From Candidatus Bipolaricaulota bacterium (lineage in GTDB: Bacteria; Bipolaricaulota; Bipolaricaulia; Bipolaricaulales; Bipolaricaulaceae), in contig JACIWM010000045.1 in assembly GCA_014360945.1 (NCBI GenBank), positions 1 through 8,992 on the forward strand: 8,992 bases of DNA. Direction: 5' to 3'. How positions within the stretch are numbered: position 1 is the stretch's first letter; each line of letters opens with the position of its first letter. This document shows, one piece after another, positions 1 through 7,048 of the stretch. The translations under genes and the position numbers were made by a program. Under the pieces are notes generated by a model. It was not told the DNA's origin. It saw nothing but the letters and a program-made list of their open reading frames with translations, and made no database searches.

Positions 1-1065
1 AAGGAGATACATGAACAACCACAAGTTCTAAGGGACACCCTCAGGGAAATCAACACAATCCAAAGGGTTGTGGATGAAATAGGAGAAATAAAAAGAATAT
101 GTTTCGTCGCATGTGGAACATCATATCATGCAGCTTTCGTTGGCAAATACCTCTTCGAGAGCATCCTCCATATACCAACAGATGTTATAATAGCAAGTGA
201 GTTCCAATACACTGCTAATGCGCTCGACAAGGAAACTCTCACAATATTTATAACACAATCAGGCGAAACTGCGGACACACTCAACGCATTAAGAGCCGTT
301 AACAAGAAATCAAAAACATTAGCGATAGTGAATGTCGTTGGGAGCACGGCCACCAGAGAAGCGGACCATGTAATTTATACCAGAGCGGGTCCAGAGATAG
401 GTGTCGCGGCAACAAAAACTTATATAAGCCAATTAGCCTGTATATACATGTTAGCAGCTGCCATAGGCCGAAAAACTGAGATAATGGAGGACTTGAAAAA
501 GCTCCCGGATGAAATGGAGAAAATACTAGAAAAAGAGGAGCTTATAAAGGAGATCGCAAGAACCTATAAAAACGAATCCGACTTCTTATTCATTGGACGT
601 GGATTTTCATATCCAACAGCACTTGAAGGAGCCTTAAAACTCAAGGAGATTTCATACATCCATGCTGAAGGTTATGCCTCAGGGGAACTAAAACATGGCC
701 CCATAGCATTAATAGAAAAAGGGGTGCCTGTAGTGGCCATAGCCCCCCCACCACTCCCATTAAAAACAGGGACCGAGATAGTTAAGGATGAGGAAGAATT
801 CCGCAATTCACATAGCTTAACCCTGAGCAATGTTAAGGAGGTTAAGGCGAGGGGTGCTGAGGTCATAGGCCTCGGAGCAGAAGATGATGAAGAATTTAAG
901 AAGAATACTGATAAGTATATATCATTTAGTCCTAGTATAAGAGAGGAAATATCGCCACTCTTGTATATTATACCATTACAACTTTTAGCTTATCATATCA
1001 GTGTAATGAAGGGTGAAGACCCTGACCACCCAAGAAACCTTGCAAAGTGCGTGACAGTAGTATAA
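1..1065 (+). CDS. glmS: Glutamine-fructose-6-phosphate aminotransferase (isomerizing), C-terminal part, 5' end outside window
   Basis: GlmS makes glucosamine-6-phosphate from fructose-6-phosphate and glutamine, the first step towards UDP-GlcNAc, in the cytoplasm. The reading frame is open from base 1 and begins with KEIHEQPQVLRDTL, the conserved linker just before the isomerase half, so the GTG at 70 is an internal Val codon and not the start. About 235-240 residues (the N-terminal glutaminase domain) lie upstream. The 354 visible residues hold two SIS sugar-isomerase domains: CGTSYHA near residue 38 and TQSGETADTL at 85-94 in the first; EGALKLKEISYIHAEGYASG and ELKHGPIALIE at about 209-239 in the second. 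The end, DPDHPRNLAKCVTVV, is the family signature. Compared with E. coli GlmS as I remember it, about 18 extra residues sit between VVAIAP and LSNVKEVKARG. The gene converges on the ACT gene downstream. Confidence 0.96.
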   Translation, partial: KEIHEQPQVLRDTLREINTIQRVVDEIGEIKRICFVACGTSYHAAFVGKYLFESILHIPTDVIIASEFQYTANALDKETLTIFITQSGETADTLNALRAVNKKSKTLAIVNVVGSTATREADHVIYTRAGPEIGVAATKTYISQLACIYMLAAAIGRKTEIMEDLKKLPDEMEKILEKEELIKEIARTYKNESDFLFIGRGFSYPTALEGALKLKEISYIHAEGYASGELKHGPIALIEKGVPVVAIAPPPLPLKTGTEIVKDEEEFRNSHSLTLSNVKEVKARGAEVIGLGAEDDEEFKKNTDKYISFSPSIREEISPLLYIIPLQLLAYHISVMKGEDPDHPRNLAKCVTVV

Positions 1066-1070
1066 AAAAA
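1064..1070 (-). terminator. Oligo-T run, likely terminator for the paaK-ACT operon
   Basis: On the minus strand this is a run of seven T residues, about 120 bases downstream of the ACT gene stop and just beyond the inverted-repeat element. Euryarchaeal RNA polymerase terminates at such oligo-T tracts. It overlaps the glmS stop codon, so minus-strand transcripts would stop as they reach the convergent gene. Function is inferred. Confidence 0.4.
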
Positions 1071-1076
1071 TCTTAT

Positions 1077-1146
1077 GGTGGGCGGCCCATCTCATGGGTT
1101 TCAGTATTCATGAATAGAATTGGAATAGTCGGGTTCAAAGCCCACC
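1077..1146. other. Compact inverted-repeat (possibly structured RNA) element between convergent genes
   Basis: A perfect 7-bp outer helix, GGTGGGC (1077-1083) with GCCCACC (1140-1146), encloses 56 bases. Inside are a hairpin 1084-1090/1094-1100 (CCCAT with ATGGG plus two G-T pairs, 3-base loop), a perfect 12-base palindrome TATTCATGAATA (1105-1116), and a possible weak stem GAATT (1117-1121) with GGTTC (1132-1136). This gives a small multibranched fold with an acceptor-like closing stem. GGGTTCAAAG near 1131-1140 recalls a tRNA T-loop, but its stem does not continue to five pairs and no D or anticodon arm fits. It could be a small RNA on either strand, a tRNA-derived relic, or simply a two-way termination structure, since T runs flank it on both strands. 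Identity unknown. Confidence 0.45.
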
Positions 1147-1157
1147 CTCCCTTGGGG

Positions 1158-1162
1158 TTTTT
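1158..1162 (+). terminator. Oligo-T run, likely glmS terminator
   Basis: Five T residues follow a CTCCCTTGGGG segment and the inverted-repeat element, about 95 bases after the glmS stop. This is a plausible archaeal plus-strand termination point before the convergent ACT gene. It is short, so confidence is modest. Confidence 0.4.
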
Positions 1163-1186
1163 CATGTCTTTGTGAGGCTTATCAGG

Positions 1187-1618
1187 TTAGAGCTTGTAAA
1201 CTTCTTCAGCTGGTAATATTTTTGCATTGCTGTCTTGTAGTGCTTTTATCGTCTTGTCTATGTCGTCGGCTTTTAAGAATAGTATGGCTTTGTCTTTTTT
1301 TTCATGTACAAAAGCGTATATGTATTCCAGGTTTATCTGGGAGTCTTTGAGTATTTTTAGGATGGATGCGAGGCCTCCTGGTTTGTCTTCTAATTCTACT
1401 GCTATTACTTCATTCATTTTCACGGCGAAATCGTTTTCTTCGAGAACTTTCCTCGCCTTTTCAGGTTCTGGGACTATAAGCCTCAATATGCCGAATTCTG
1501 AAGTATCAGCCAAGTATAATGCTCTAATATTTATACCAGCACCCTTTAATATGTTAAGGGCTTTCCAGAGCCTTCCTTTCTTGTTTTCTAGGAATATTGA
1601 GATTTGTTTGACCTTCAT
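1187..1618 (-). CDS. Tandem ACT-domain protein (amino-acid-binding regulatory type)
   Basis: A 143-residue cytoplasmic protein made of two ACT domains and nothing else: domain 1 about residues 4-66 (ISIFLENKKGRLWKALNIL, then GINIRALYLADTSEFGILRLIV) and domain 2 about 70-138 (VIAVELEDKPGGLASILKIL, then INLEYIYAFV). The D/E-x-K-x-G-x-L signature occurs in both. ACT domains bind amino acids or other small ligands and usually regulate a partner enzyme; no catalytic domain is present. It starts 10 bp after the paaK stop, and GAGGT overlapping that TGA serves as its ribosome site, so the two genes are co-transcribed and probably translationally coupled. In many archaea this ACT type accompanies phenylacetate-CoA ligase and sometimes indolepyruvate ferredoxin oxidoreductase, suggesting a sensing role in aryl-acid or aromatic amino acid metabolism. 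The ligand is not known. Confidence 0.88.
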   Translation of the reverse strand: MKVKQISIFLENKKGRLWKALNILKGAGINIRALYLADTSEFGILRLIVPEPEKARKVLEENDFAVKMNEVIAVELEDKPGGLASILKILKDSQINLEYIYAFVHEKKDKAILFLKADDIDKTIKALQDSNAKILPAEEVYKL

Positions 1619-1628
1619 ATTAGTAACC

Positions 1629-2927
1629 TCAAAACTTTCTTTTATCTATAACTCTCACAGCTTTTCCTTCGCTCCTTGGCAAAGTTTTGGGTTCTACGAG
1701 GGTTACTTTAACTCTTAATCCGATCTCATCCCTTATATAATCTTCAATTTTTTTCTGTAATTTCATCATTTCACCTATATCATCTGAGAAGATCTCTGGT
1801 GAAGTTTCAACCTTAACTTCCATCTCATCCATGAGGTGCGGCCGGGTTACGATGATCTGGTAATGGGGTTGAAGCCCATCAACTTTAAGCAAAGCCTTTT
1901 CCACTTGTGAAGGGAATACTGAAACCCCCCTTACTTTTAGCATGTCATCAACGCGTCCTGTTATCCTTGAAATCCTCGCTAGGGTTCTCCCACAACCGCA
2001 TTCATCATAGTTTATTGAGGTGATATCCTTTGTACGGAATCTGATGATTGGCATCCCAATCCTTGTTAGAGTTGTTATGACAAGTTCACCCCGCTTTCCA
2101 GGTGGTAAAGTTTCGCCTGTTTTACTATTGATAATCTCAGGATAAAAATGATCTTCGAAAATGTGTAAACCGTCTTTTTCAGGGCATTCCATGGCGACAC
2201 CAGGTCCAATAATCTCTGTCAAACCATAAATGTTGAATGCTGGTGCATTGAAGCGCCTTTCAAGTTCTCTTCGCATTTCTTCAGTCCACATTTCGGCTCC
2301 GAAGCCTATGGCTTTTAGTTGGGATTTTTTTGGATTGTGGCCTTCTTCTTCAGCCACCTCTGAAAGATATAACCCATAGGATGGTGTGAATATCATGACG
2401 GTTGTACCAAAGTCTTTCATGATCTCGATTTGTCTCCTTGTCTGACCGGTTGAAATGGGGATTACGGTAGCACCTATCTTCTGGGCGCCATAATGTACTC
2501 CGAATCCCCCCGTGAATAAACCGTATCCATGAGTATTTTGTATTATATCATCTTCTGTGACTCCCATCATTGTAAGGCCCCTTGCCATGACTTCACCCCA
2601 TATTTCAATGTCTTCTCTTGTGTAACCTGAAACTACCGGTTTGCCCGTGGTCCCTGAGGAAGTGTGCACTTCTATTATATCCTTTCTAGGGGTTGCGAAC
2701 ATCCCAAAGGGGTATACTTCCCTAAGATCATCTTTTGTCGTGTAAGGAAGCTTTTTTATATCCTCTAAGCTTTCAATGTCCTCGGGGTAAATATTATTTT
2801 CCTCGAGTTTCCTTTTGTAGTATGGTACGTTCTCATATACTCTTTTTACAGTGTCCTGCAATCTTCTAAGTTGTAATTCTTCTAGATCATCCCTTGAAAT
2901 GCATTCCATCTCTTCGTTCCAGATCAT
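1629..2927 (-). CDS. paaK: Phenylacetate-CoA ligase (AMP-forming, aryl-acid CoA ligase)
   Basis: A 432-residue member of the PaaK branch of acyl-adenylating enzymes, at the usual family length. It activates an aryl acid (phenylacetate, indoleacetate or related) with ATP and CoA to the aryl-CoA. Visible motifs: the nucleotide-binding loop SSGTTGKPV at 90-98, YGLTEI at 234-239, the PaaK-type CGCG at 310-313, the hinge region GRVDDMLKVRG at 324-334, and the catalytic Lys of PRSEGKAVRVID at K422. The start MIWNEE matches the family N-terminus; the next Met, at residue 7, would remove conserved residues. No clear Shine-Dalgarno site precedes it. In methanogens such ligases are thought to feed aryl-CoA into reductive carboxylation by indolepyruvate ferredoxin oxidoreductase, which salvages aromatic amino acids. 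The substrate here is inferred. It is the first gene of an operon with the ACT protein. Confidence 0.92.
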   Translation of the reverse strand: MIWNEEMECISRDDLEELQLRRLQDTVKRVYENVPYYKRKLEENNIYPEDIESLEDIKKLPYTTKDDLREVYPFGMFATPRKDIIEVHTSSGTTGKPVVSGYTREDIEIWGEVMARGLTMMGVTEDDIIQNTHGYGLFTGGFGVHYGAQKIGATVIPISTGQTRRQIEIMKDFGTTVMIFTPSYGLYLSEVAEEEGHNPKKSQLKAIGFGAEMWTEEMRRELERRFNAPAFNIYGLTEIIGPGVAMECPEKDGLHIFEDHFYPEIINSKTGETLPPGKRGELVITTLTRIGMPIIRFRTKDITSINYDECGCGRTLARISRITGRVDDMLKVRGVSVFPSQVEKALLKVDGLQPHYQIIVTRPHLMDEMEVKVETSPEIFSDDIGEMMKLQKKIEDYIRDEIGLRVKVTLVEPKTLPRSEGKAVRVIDKRKF

Positions 2928-2953
2928 CTAGACCAGCCCTTTCCATTCCTTTG

Positions 2954-2982
2954 AATATAATGAGATGGTTTGTTAAAAATAG
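2954..2982 (-). promoter_or_regulatory. Candidate promoter of the paaK-ACT operon
   Basis: Two AT-rich candidates lie on the minus strand: TTATATT (2960-2954) and CTATTTTTAAC (2982-2972). With the usual archaeal TATA-to-start distance of about 26 bases, the first predicts transcription starting about 4-5 bases before the paaK ATG (nearly leaderless, fitting the missing Shine-Dalgarno site), and the second a leader of about 24 bases. The rest of the 192-bp gap (2928-3119) shows no gene. A weak T-rich stretch, CTTCTTTTATT, at about 3086-3076 on the minus strand may end the upstream methyltransferase operon. Confidence 0.35.
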
Positions 2983-3119
2983 TTTTTTTGCCAGAGTAAG
3001 ATTATTTCAAAGAAAAATAGGAATAAATGCCAACTTCCAGTTTTCTCAATTGACCGATCACCCCGATCTAATAGGGAATAAAAGAAGTTGAAATTCTAAC
3101 AGGGCCAAGAGTGGGGGGA

Positions 3120-4892
3120 TTATAATTGGATCGATTTTGCGAATATTTTATTGAAATCTTTTTCGGCTGAAAGTTCAATATAGTCTATTAATTTGAGTAT
3201 TTCACGAGATTCTATCCTTTTTTGGATGGACTTCAGTGCCATGGCTGCTCCGGTGACTGCAATGTCTCCTGCGAATATTATCTGGTCTGTTGGTATATCT
3301 GGTAGGAGGCCTATGAGCTTCGCATTTTCAACATCTATGTATCTTCCGAACGAACCAGCCACGTACACTTTTGAAATGTCTGACGGTTCAATTCCTAATT
3401 TTTCCATTAAAATTGTCCATGCTGATTTTATCGCCCCCTTTGCAACTAGGAGGTTGTCTATGTCCTTTTCGTTGACTGTTATATTCTTTTTTGTTTCTGT
3501 TTCATCTGCACTTACAACAATGAAAGCATGGTCTTCTTCTGATTTTTCTGTGAACTTTCCTCTTTTGTTAATTATATCATTTCTATAAAGTTCAGCTACT
3601 AAATCTATTAGGGCGCTTCCGCATATCCCCTTTGGTTTTTCTTTACCTATTGTCTCATAATTTACGCCCTTGGTGAACCATATCTTCTCTATCGCGCCTT
3701 TAACAGCCTTCATTCCATGTTTTATATGGGCACCTTCAAATGCCGGGCCTGACGGCGAAGAACAGGCGAGGATTTTATTTTTATTCCCTATGAAAATCTC
3801 TGTGTTTGTCCCGATATCTATGAGCATGTTTATCCCATCTTTTTCATGTATTCGTGTGACTAGAATGTCAGCAAGCGCGTCCGCGCCGATAAAGCCTGCG
3901 ATAAGCGGTAATGAATTAATGTAACCTTCTGGGTTTATTTTAACCCCAAGTTCTTTTGCCTGACAATTTACCATGTCCCTTATAGCTGGGACGAAAGGTG
4001 ATCTTCCAACATATCCTGGATATATGCCAAAGAAAAGATGATGCATTACTGAATTGCCAACAACTATTGCTTCGTAGATTTCATCGTTCTCTATCCCTGC
4101 TTCTTTACAAAGGTTATCCAATATTTTATTTATTGTGTCTATAGCCATTTTTTGTAATCTTTTCAAGTTTTCGTCACTCTTTGATGCGTAATTTATTCTT
4201 GATATGATGTCTTCTCCATAAGCTACCTGGGGATTTTCAGAATAGTCTTCAGCCAATCTTTTACCAGTCACAAGGTCGATTAACTGGCATATTATCTTAG
4301 AGGAGCCAATATCTATTGCTATACCATATGATCTGTCTGTTGTATCTCCCTTTTCAACACCTATCAACTTGTTATATGATAAGATGGCTGTAATATCCCA
4401 GTTAGCGTCTCTCAAAAACTTTGGGATCCTTTTCAGGATGTTGAGTGATGTTTCAATTTCTCCGAGTGAGGATTTCAACCTTTCAAAGTCAGGTTTTGTA
4501 TCCTTTAGGGTTGGCTTTTCCAGTTTTAAATATACTTTTCTTATTGAGGGATTAAGTTCAGCTTCTGTTTCGAGGATGCTTTCAGCGACTTTTCTAGTCT
4601 CTATCCTACTTTCTGGGGGTATGAAGACTGTGATTTCTCCATTAGTCGCCTTGACTTGACATGCAAGTCTGTAACCATCTCTTATTTCATTTAAGGTTAA
4701 ATGTTCTCTTTCGATTTCGTTGACTTCGCTTACTTCCCCATTTATGATAATTATTTTACATTTACCACAGAGTCCTTTACCGCCGCAATCAGAACGAATA
4801 GTAATGTTAGCATCCCTTGCTATTTCAAGAATAAAATTTGAGGAAGTTTCTATTTTTTTCCCCATAGGTTCAAATGTTAATTTGACTGTCAT
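3120..4892 (-). CDS. Corrinoid reductive activating protein: [2Fe-2S] ferredoxin plus ASKHA ATPase (RACo/MtoD type)
   Basis: A 590-residue protein that would restore catalytically dead Co(II) corrinoid to Co(I), using low-potential electrons and ATP. The N-terminus (1-95) is a plant-type [2Fe-2S] ferredoxin with C36, C42, C45 and C78 (C-x5-C-x2-C-x32-C). A linker of about 95 residues leads to the ASKHA fold (about 188-553): DIGSS at 194-198, VVGNSVMHH at 277-285, GFIGADALADIL at 333-344, LIDIGTNTEI at 357-366, SPSGPAFEGAHIKHGMKAVKGA at 379-400, CGSALIDL at 424-431, VAGSFGRYID at 511-520. This is the RACo-like family (DUF4445), as in acetogen O-demethylase activating enzymes, and not the 4Fe-4S-tailed RamA of methylamine users. 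Its ATG lies 3 bp after the TAG stop of the MtrH-like gene, with AGGAA overlapping that stop, so translation is probably coupled. It is the last gene of the cassette, as suits a protein needed in small amounts. Confidence 0.93.
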   Translation of the reverse strand: MTVKLTFEPMGKKIETSSNFILEIARDANITIRSDCGGKGLCGKCKIIIINGEVSEVNEIEREHLTLNEIRDGYRLACQVKATNGEITVFIPPESRIETRKVAESILETEAELNPSIRKVYLKLEKPTLKDTKPDFERLKSSLGEIETSLNILKRIPKFLRDANWDITAILSYNKLIGVEKGDTTDRSYGIAIDIGSSKIICQLIDLVTGKRLAEDYSENPQVAYGEDIISRINYASKSDENLKRLQKMAIDTINKILDNLCKEAGIENDEIYEAIVVGNSVMHHLFFGIYPGYVGRSPFVPAIRDMVNCQAKELGVKINPEGYINSLPLIAGFIGADALADILVTRIHEKDGINMLIDIGTNTEIFIGNKNKILACSSPSGPAFEGAHIKHGMKAVKGAIEKIWFTKGVNYETIGKEKPKGICGSALIDLVAELYRNDIINKRGKFTEKSEEDHAFIVVSADETETKKNITVNEKDIDNLLVAKGAIKSAWTILMEKLGIEPSDISKVYVAGSFGRYIDVENAKLIGLLPDIPTDQIIFAGDIAVTGAAMALKSIQKRIESREILKLIDYIELSAEKDFNKIFAKSIQL

Positions 4893-4895
4893 TTC

Positions 4896-5777
4896 CTATA
4901 ATTCTATGAATTCATCCTTCATCCTTGAAAAGTATCGATATGCGGTATCCACGATGAATGTTCCTGGGAAAACGAGTTCAGCGTCTTCAATGGGCCCGTA
5001 GAGGACGAAATCTGAACCTAGGATTATTTGCATGAGATCTGCTATTAATGTTGCTGGCTTTTCAGCTTCTTTTCCTAGTATGTTTTTCAGTCCCTTCCAA
5101 CTTGCTATGGCATTATGTGCGGCGGAACCACATGGTAATCCATATTCTCTTTTTATTTCTATGGCAGCTTTAGCCGCGGCTGGTAAGCTTGGCACATCCA
5201 TTACGAATGTGTCAATTAATGGTTTGGTTATCCTCGCCTTTTCTAATCTTGGTAATATCCTTTTAAATGAGTCTATCCTTGCATTAGCGCTGGTTACGTT
5301 AGGCGTGTAAAGAAGAGGAATCGCTGCTTCGATTTTACTATCCGCTAAGACCTCTATTTCCTCGTCCCTTGACTCTGGTGATATGGAATTATATACAATT
5401 TTATCTTCGAGTCCGATTTCCTCAACGTGTCTTATCGCCGCGATTTTTATACTTGGCACTGCAGAATCTATAAGGAATGGAGTGTCTGTCACCTCAGCCA
5501 CGAAATCGATGTATTTTTTAATGGCTTCCTTGCTCATCCCGATAATGTCAAGTAAACATGGATTACCACTTTTATCGCTTAATTCTTCCTGTTTTATTAT
5601 CAAATCTTCTGCGGCTTCTTTGTCAAAAACTCCTTTCCTCTCGTCTTCAACTATGTTATGTCCACTGTAGAATATGGAGCCTATCAGGACTGTCTTCTTC
5701 TTCCCTGGTTCGCCGCCGATTTCTACATCTCCTATTTTCAAGATTTTCTGGTCTCCAAATTTGAACATTTTGGACAT
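4896..5777 (-). CDS. Stand-alone MtrH paralogue: methyltransferase to tetrahydromethanopterin (MtoA/MtvA-like)
   Basis: A 293-residue homologue of MtrH, the subunit of the Mtr complex that handles the methyl group of methyl-tetrahydromethanopterin (pterin-binding TIM-barrel family). Conserved segments: GGEPG 21-25, IFYSGHNIVEDE 35-46, GVFDKEAAEDLI 49-60, FLIDS 101-105, VYNSI 128-132, GLPCGSAAHNAIASW 213-227, DFVLYGPIEDAELVFPG 256-272. No other mtr subunit lies nearby; the neighbours are a corrinoid protein, a URO-D methyltransferase and an activator, so its likely job is moving methyl from the corrinoid protein to tetrahydromethanopterin (methyltransferase II). The gene begins 5 bp after the previous stop. 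Two ATGs are possible: at 5777 (MSKMFKF) and at 5768 (MFKF). The purine run AAGGGG is only 1 base from the first but 10 from the second, and MtrH proteins begin MFRF/MFKF, so 5768 may be the true start. The stop is TAG, read here as an ordinary stop. Confidence 0.92.
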   Translation of the reverse strand: MSKMFKFGDQKILKIGDVEIGGEPGKKKTVLIGSIFYSGHNIVEDERKGVFDKEAAEDLIIKQEELSDKSGNPCLLDIIGMSKEAIKKYIDFVAEVTDTPFLIDSAVPSIKIAAIRHVEEIGLEDKIVYNSISPESRDEEIEVLADSKIEAAIPLLYTPNVTSANARIDSFKRILPRLEKARITKPLIDTFVMDVPSLPAAAKAAIEIKREYGLPCGSAAHNAIASWKGLKNILGKEAEKPATLIADLMQIILGSDFVLYGPIEDAELVFPGTFIVDTAYRYFSRMKDEFIEL

Positions 5778-5782
5778 GCCCC

Positions 5783-7045
5783 TTAGTATTTCCCATATTT
5801 TTCCACGGCATCTATCATGGCATTTATGTTCTCTGGTTTGGCATCTTTAGCTATTCCAGCAGCATCAACTCCTGGAAAGAGTACGAATCCTCCGTCATCT
5901 TTCATGTCAAGTAGGAGTTCTCGCGTCCAATCATGGACTTTCTCGGGTGTGCTGCCTATAAGGAGGGCATTGGGGGGTCCGTACATTATGCACATCCTGT
6001 CTCCTATGGCCTCTTTAACTCTTCTAGGATCTGTTTTTTCGAACATTCCAGCTATGCTATGTTTTGGGATGCCACGTAGCGTTTCTAGGTGGGCGTCGTG
6101 ACTTCCCTCAAATAATACGAATGGTAAAAGCCCTGCTTTTATTGTCTCTTTAAATACATTTAGGAGGGGTGGCCAATAGTATTCATTGTAAAGTTCGGGT
6201 TTGAGGTATTCTGTAAGGTGTAAGGGGTAGAAGCACCAAATTAGTTCGGTTCCGAACATCTCTTTTACTTCGGGGGGGATGGTCCCTGAGATTATCCCAG
6301 TTTTGATCAAGTGGGATTTTATGGCTTCAACAGCCTCCTTTACGGTTTCGGGGTCTCTGTAGAGATCGAGTATAACGTTTCTTATATCCCTTAAAAAATC
6401 GCCTAGGAAATCAAGTGGCGAATATGAATGGGCCATTGGGAAGAAGGGATATCCTATGTTCTTCAATTCCATTATAAGTTGCAGTGTGGCATTACCGTAA
6501 TTAACAGCCTCCGCTCCTAATCTTGTGAGTGTTGTGTTATATTCTATGGAAGCTGGATTGGCAAGGTTTTCGCAGATCCTTGGCAGAGCGACTTCATGCA
6601 TAAATTCTATAGGTGCTTCTATGAATTTCTCATATTCTTCTTTTTTCATTATTTCTTTTCCGATGAATTGTGGATGGACGTCTTCCTTAAGTTCTATCCC
6701 TGGCCATCTTGTATATGTGTCTTGTAGTATTTGATGGTATGGACCAGTCACGAATCTCATGTTGGCGGCGACTTCTGGGGCCTTTTCGATGAAGCTTGCG
6801 AATAAGAACATTCCTTCGAGGCCGTTGAGTGTGAATATGTAATCGAAGTTGAAGTTTTTGGCCACATTTAAGGTGGCGTCCTTCCATTTTTCATAGTTGA
6901 AATAGATTTCTTGGGCAGTGTATCCCGAATATTTTCCGCAGAAAACATCATTGAATACTAGTATAGGGACTCTATCTGGCTCTTTACAAGTTAGGGCTCT
7001 TTCTAATCTTTCCAGTTTTTCTTTCCTTAATTCTTCGATGTCCAT
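5783..7045 (-). CDS. URO-D-fold corrinoid methyltransferase (methyltransferase I, MtoB/MtvB-like)
   Basis: A 420-residue member of the uroporphyrinogen decarboxylase fold family. The family opening LERLERALTCKEPDRVPI is at 11-28, the closing barrel segments MYGPPNALLIGSTPEKV (354-370) and DDGGFVLFPG (383-392) are intact, and the end reads AKPENINAMIDAVEKYG (402-418). Between a corrinoid protein and an MtrH homologue, it should demethylate a donor and methylate Co(I) corrinoid. It lacks the HemE MRQAGRY motif. Where MtaA/MtbA enzymes have the zinc motif H-x-C-G, it reads L-F-E-G (311-314): Glu313 at the first Cys position, with H316, D317 and H319 just after as other possible ligands. Cys352 precedes the next barrel strand. 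This differs from methylthiol:CoM enzymes and recalls bacterial aryl-O-demethylase subunits. The donor is unknown; methoxylated aromatics are the best guess. It starts 3 bp after the corrinoid gene stop, with GGGGCTGAT as a possible ribosome site. Confidence 0.88.
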   Translation of the reverse strand: MDIEELRKEKLERLERALTCKEPDRVPILVFNDVFCGKYSGYTAQEIYFNYEKWKDATLNVAKNFNFDYIFTLNGLEGMFLFASFIEKAPEVAANMRFVTGPYHQILQDTYTRWPGIELKEDVHPQFIGKEIMKKEEYEKFIEAPIEFMHEVALPRICENLANPASIEYNTTLTRLGAEAVNYGNATLQLIMELKNIGYPFFPMAHSYSPLDFLGDFLRDIRNVILDLYRDPETVKEAVEAIKSHLIKTGIISGTIPPEVKEMFGTELIWCFYPLHLTEYLKPELYNEYYWPPLLNVFKETIKAGLLPFVLFEGSHDAHLETLRGIPKHSIAGMFEKTDPRRVKEAIGDRMCIMYGPPNALLIGSTPEKVHDWTRELLLDMKDDGGFVLFPGVDAAGIAKDAKPENINAMIDAVEKYGKY

Positions 7046-7048
7046 TTT

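Noticed and set aside
70..72. GTG at 70 as the glmS start
   Set aside because: The frame is open to base 1 and the residues before it are conserved GlmS linker sequence, so this is an internal Val codon.
1077..1150. Possible tRNA gene: 7-bp acceptor-like helix and GGGTTCAAAG resembling a T-loop
   Set aside because: The T stem pairs for only three bases before C-A and T-C mismatches, the T-loop is not placed next to the 3' side of the acceptor helix, and no D or anticodon arm can be drawn on either strand. Kept only as a structured element.
2894..3091. Small plus-strand frame (65 codons) partly in the paaK upstream gap
   Set aside because: It overlaps the paaK start region, has no ribosome site or recognisable features, and the gap is better explained as promoter and terminator sequence.
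4896..4898. TAG ending the MtrH-like gene as a pyrrolysine codon
   Set aside because: The protein already ends near the family's normal length and the next gene starts 3 bp later with its ribosome site overlapping the TAG. This is an ordinary stop.
5783..7045. URO-D protein as the haem-pathway enzyme HemE
   Set aside because: The HemE N-terminal MRQAGRY active-site motif is absent and the gene sits inside a corrinoid methyltransferase operon.
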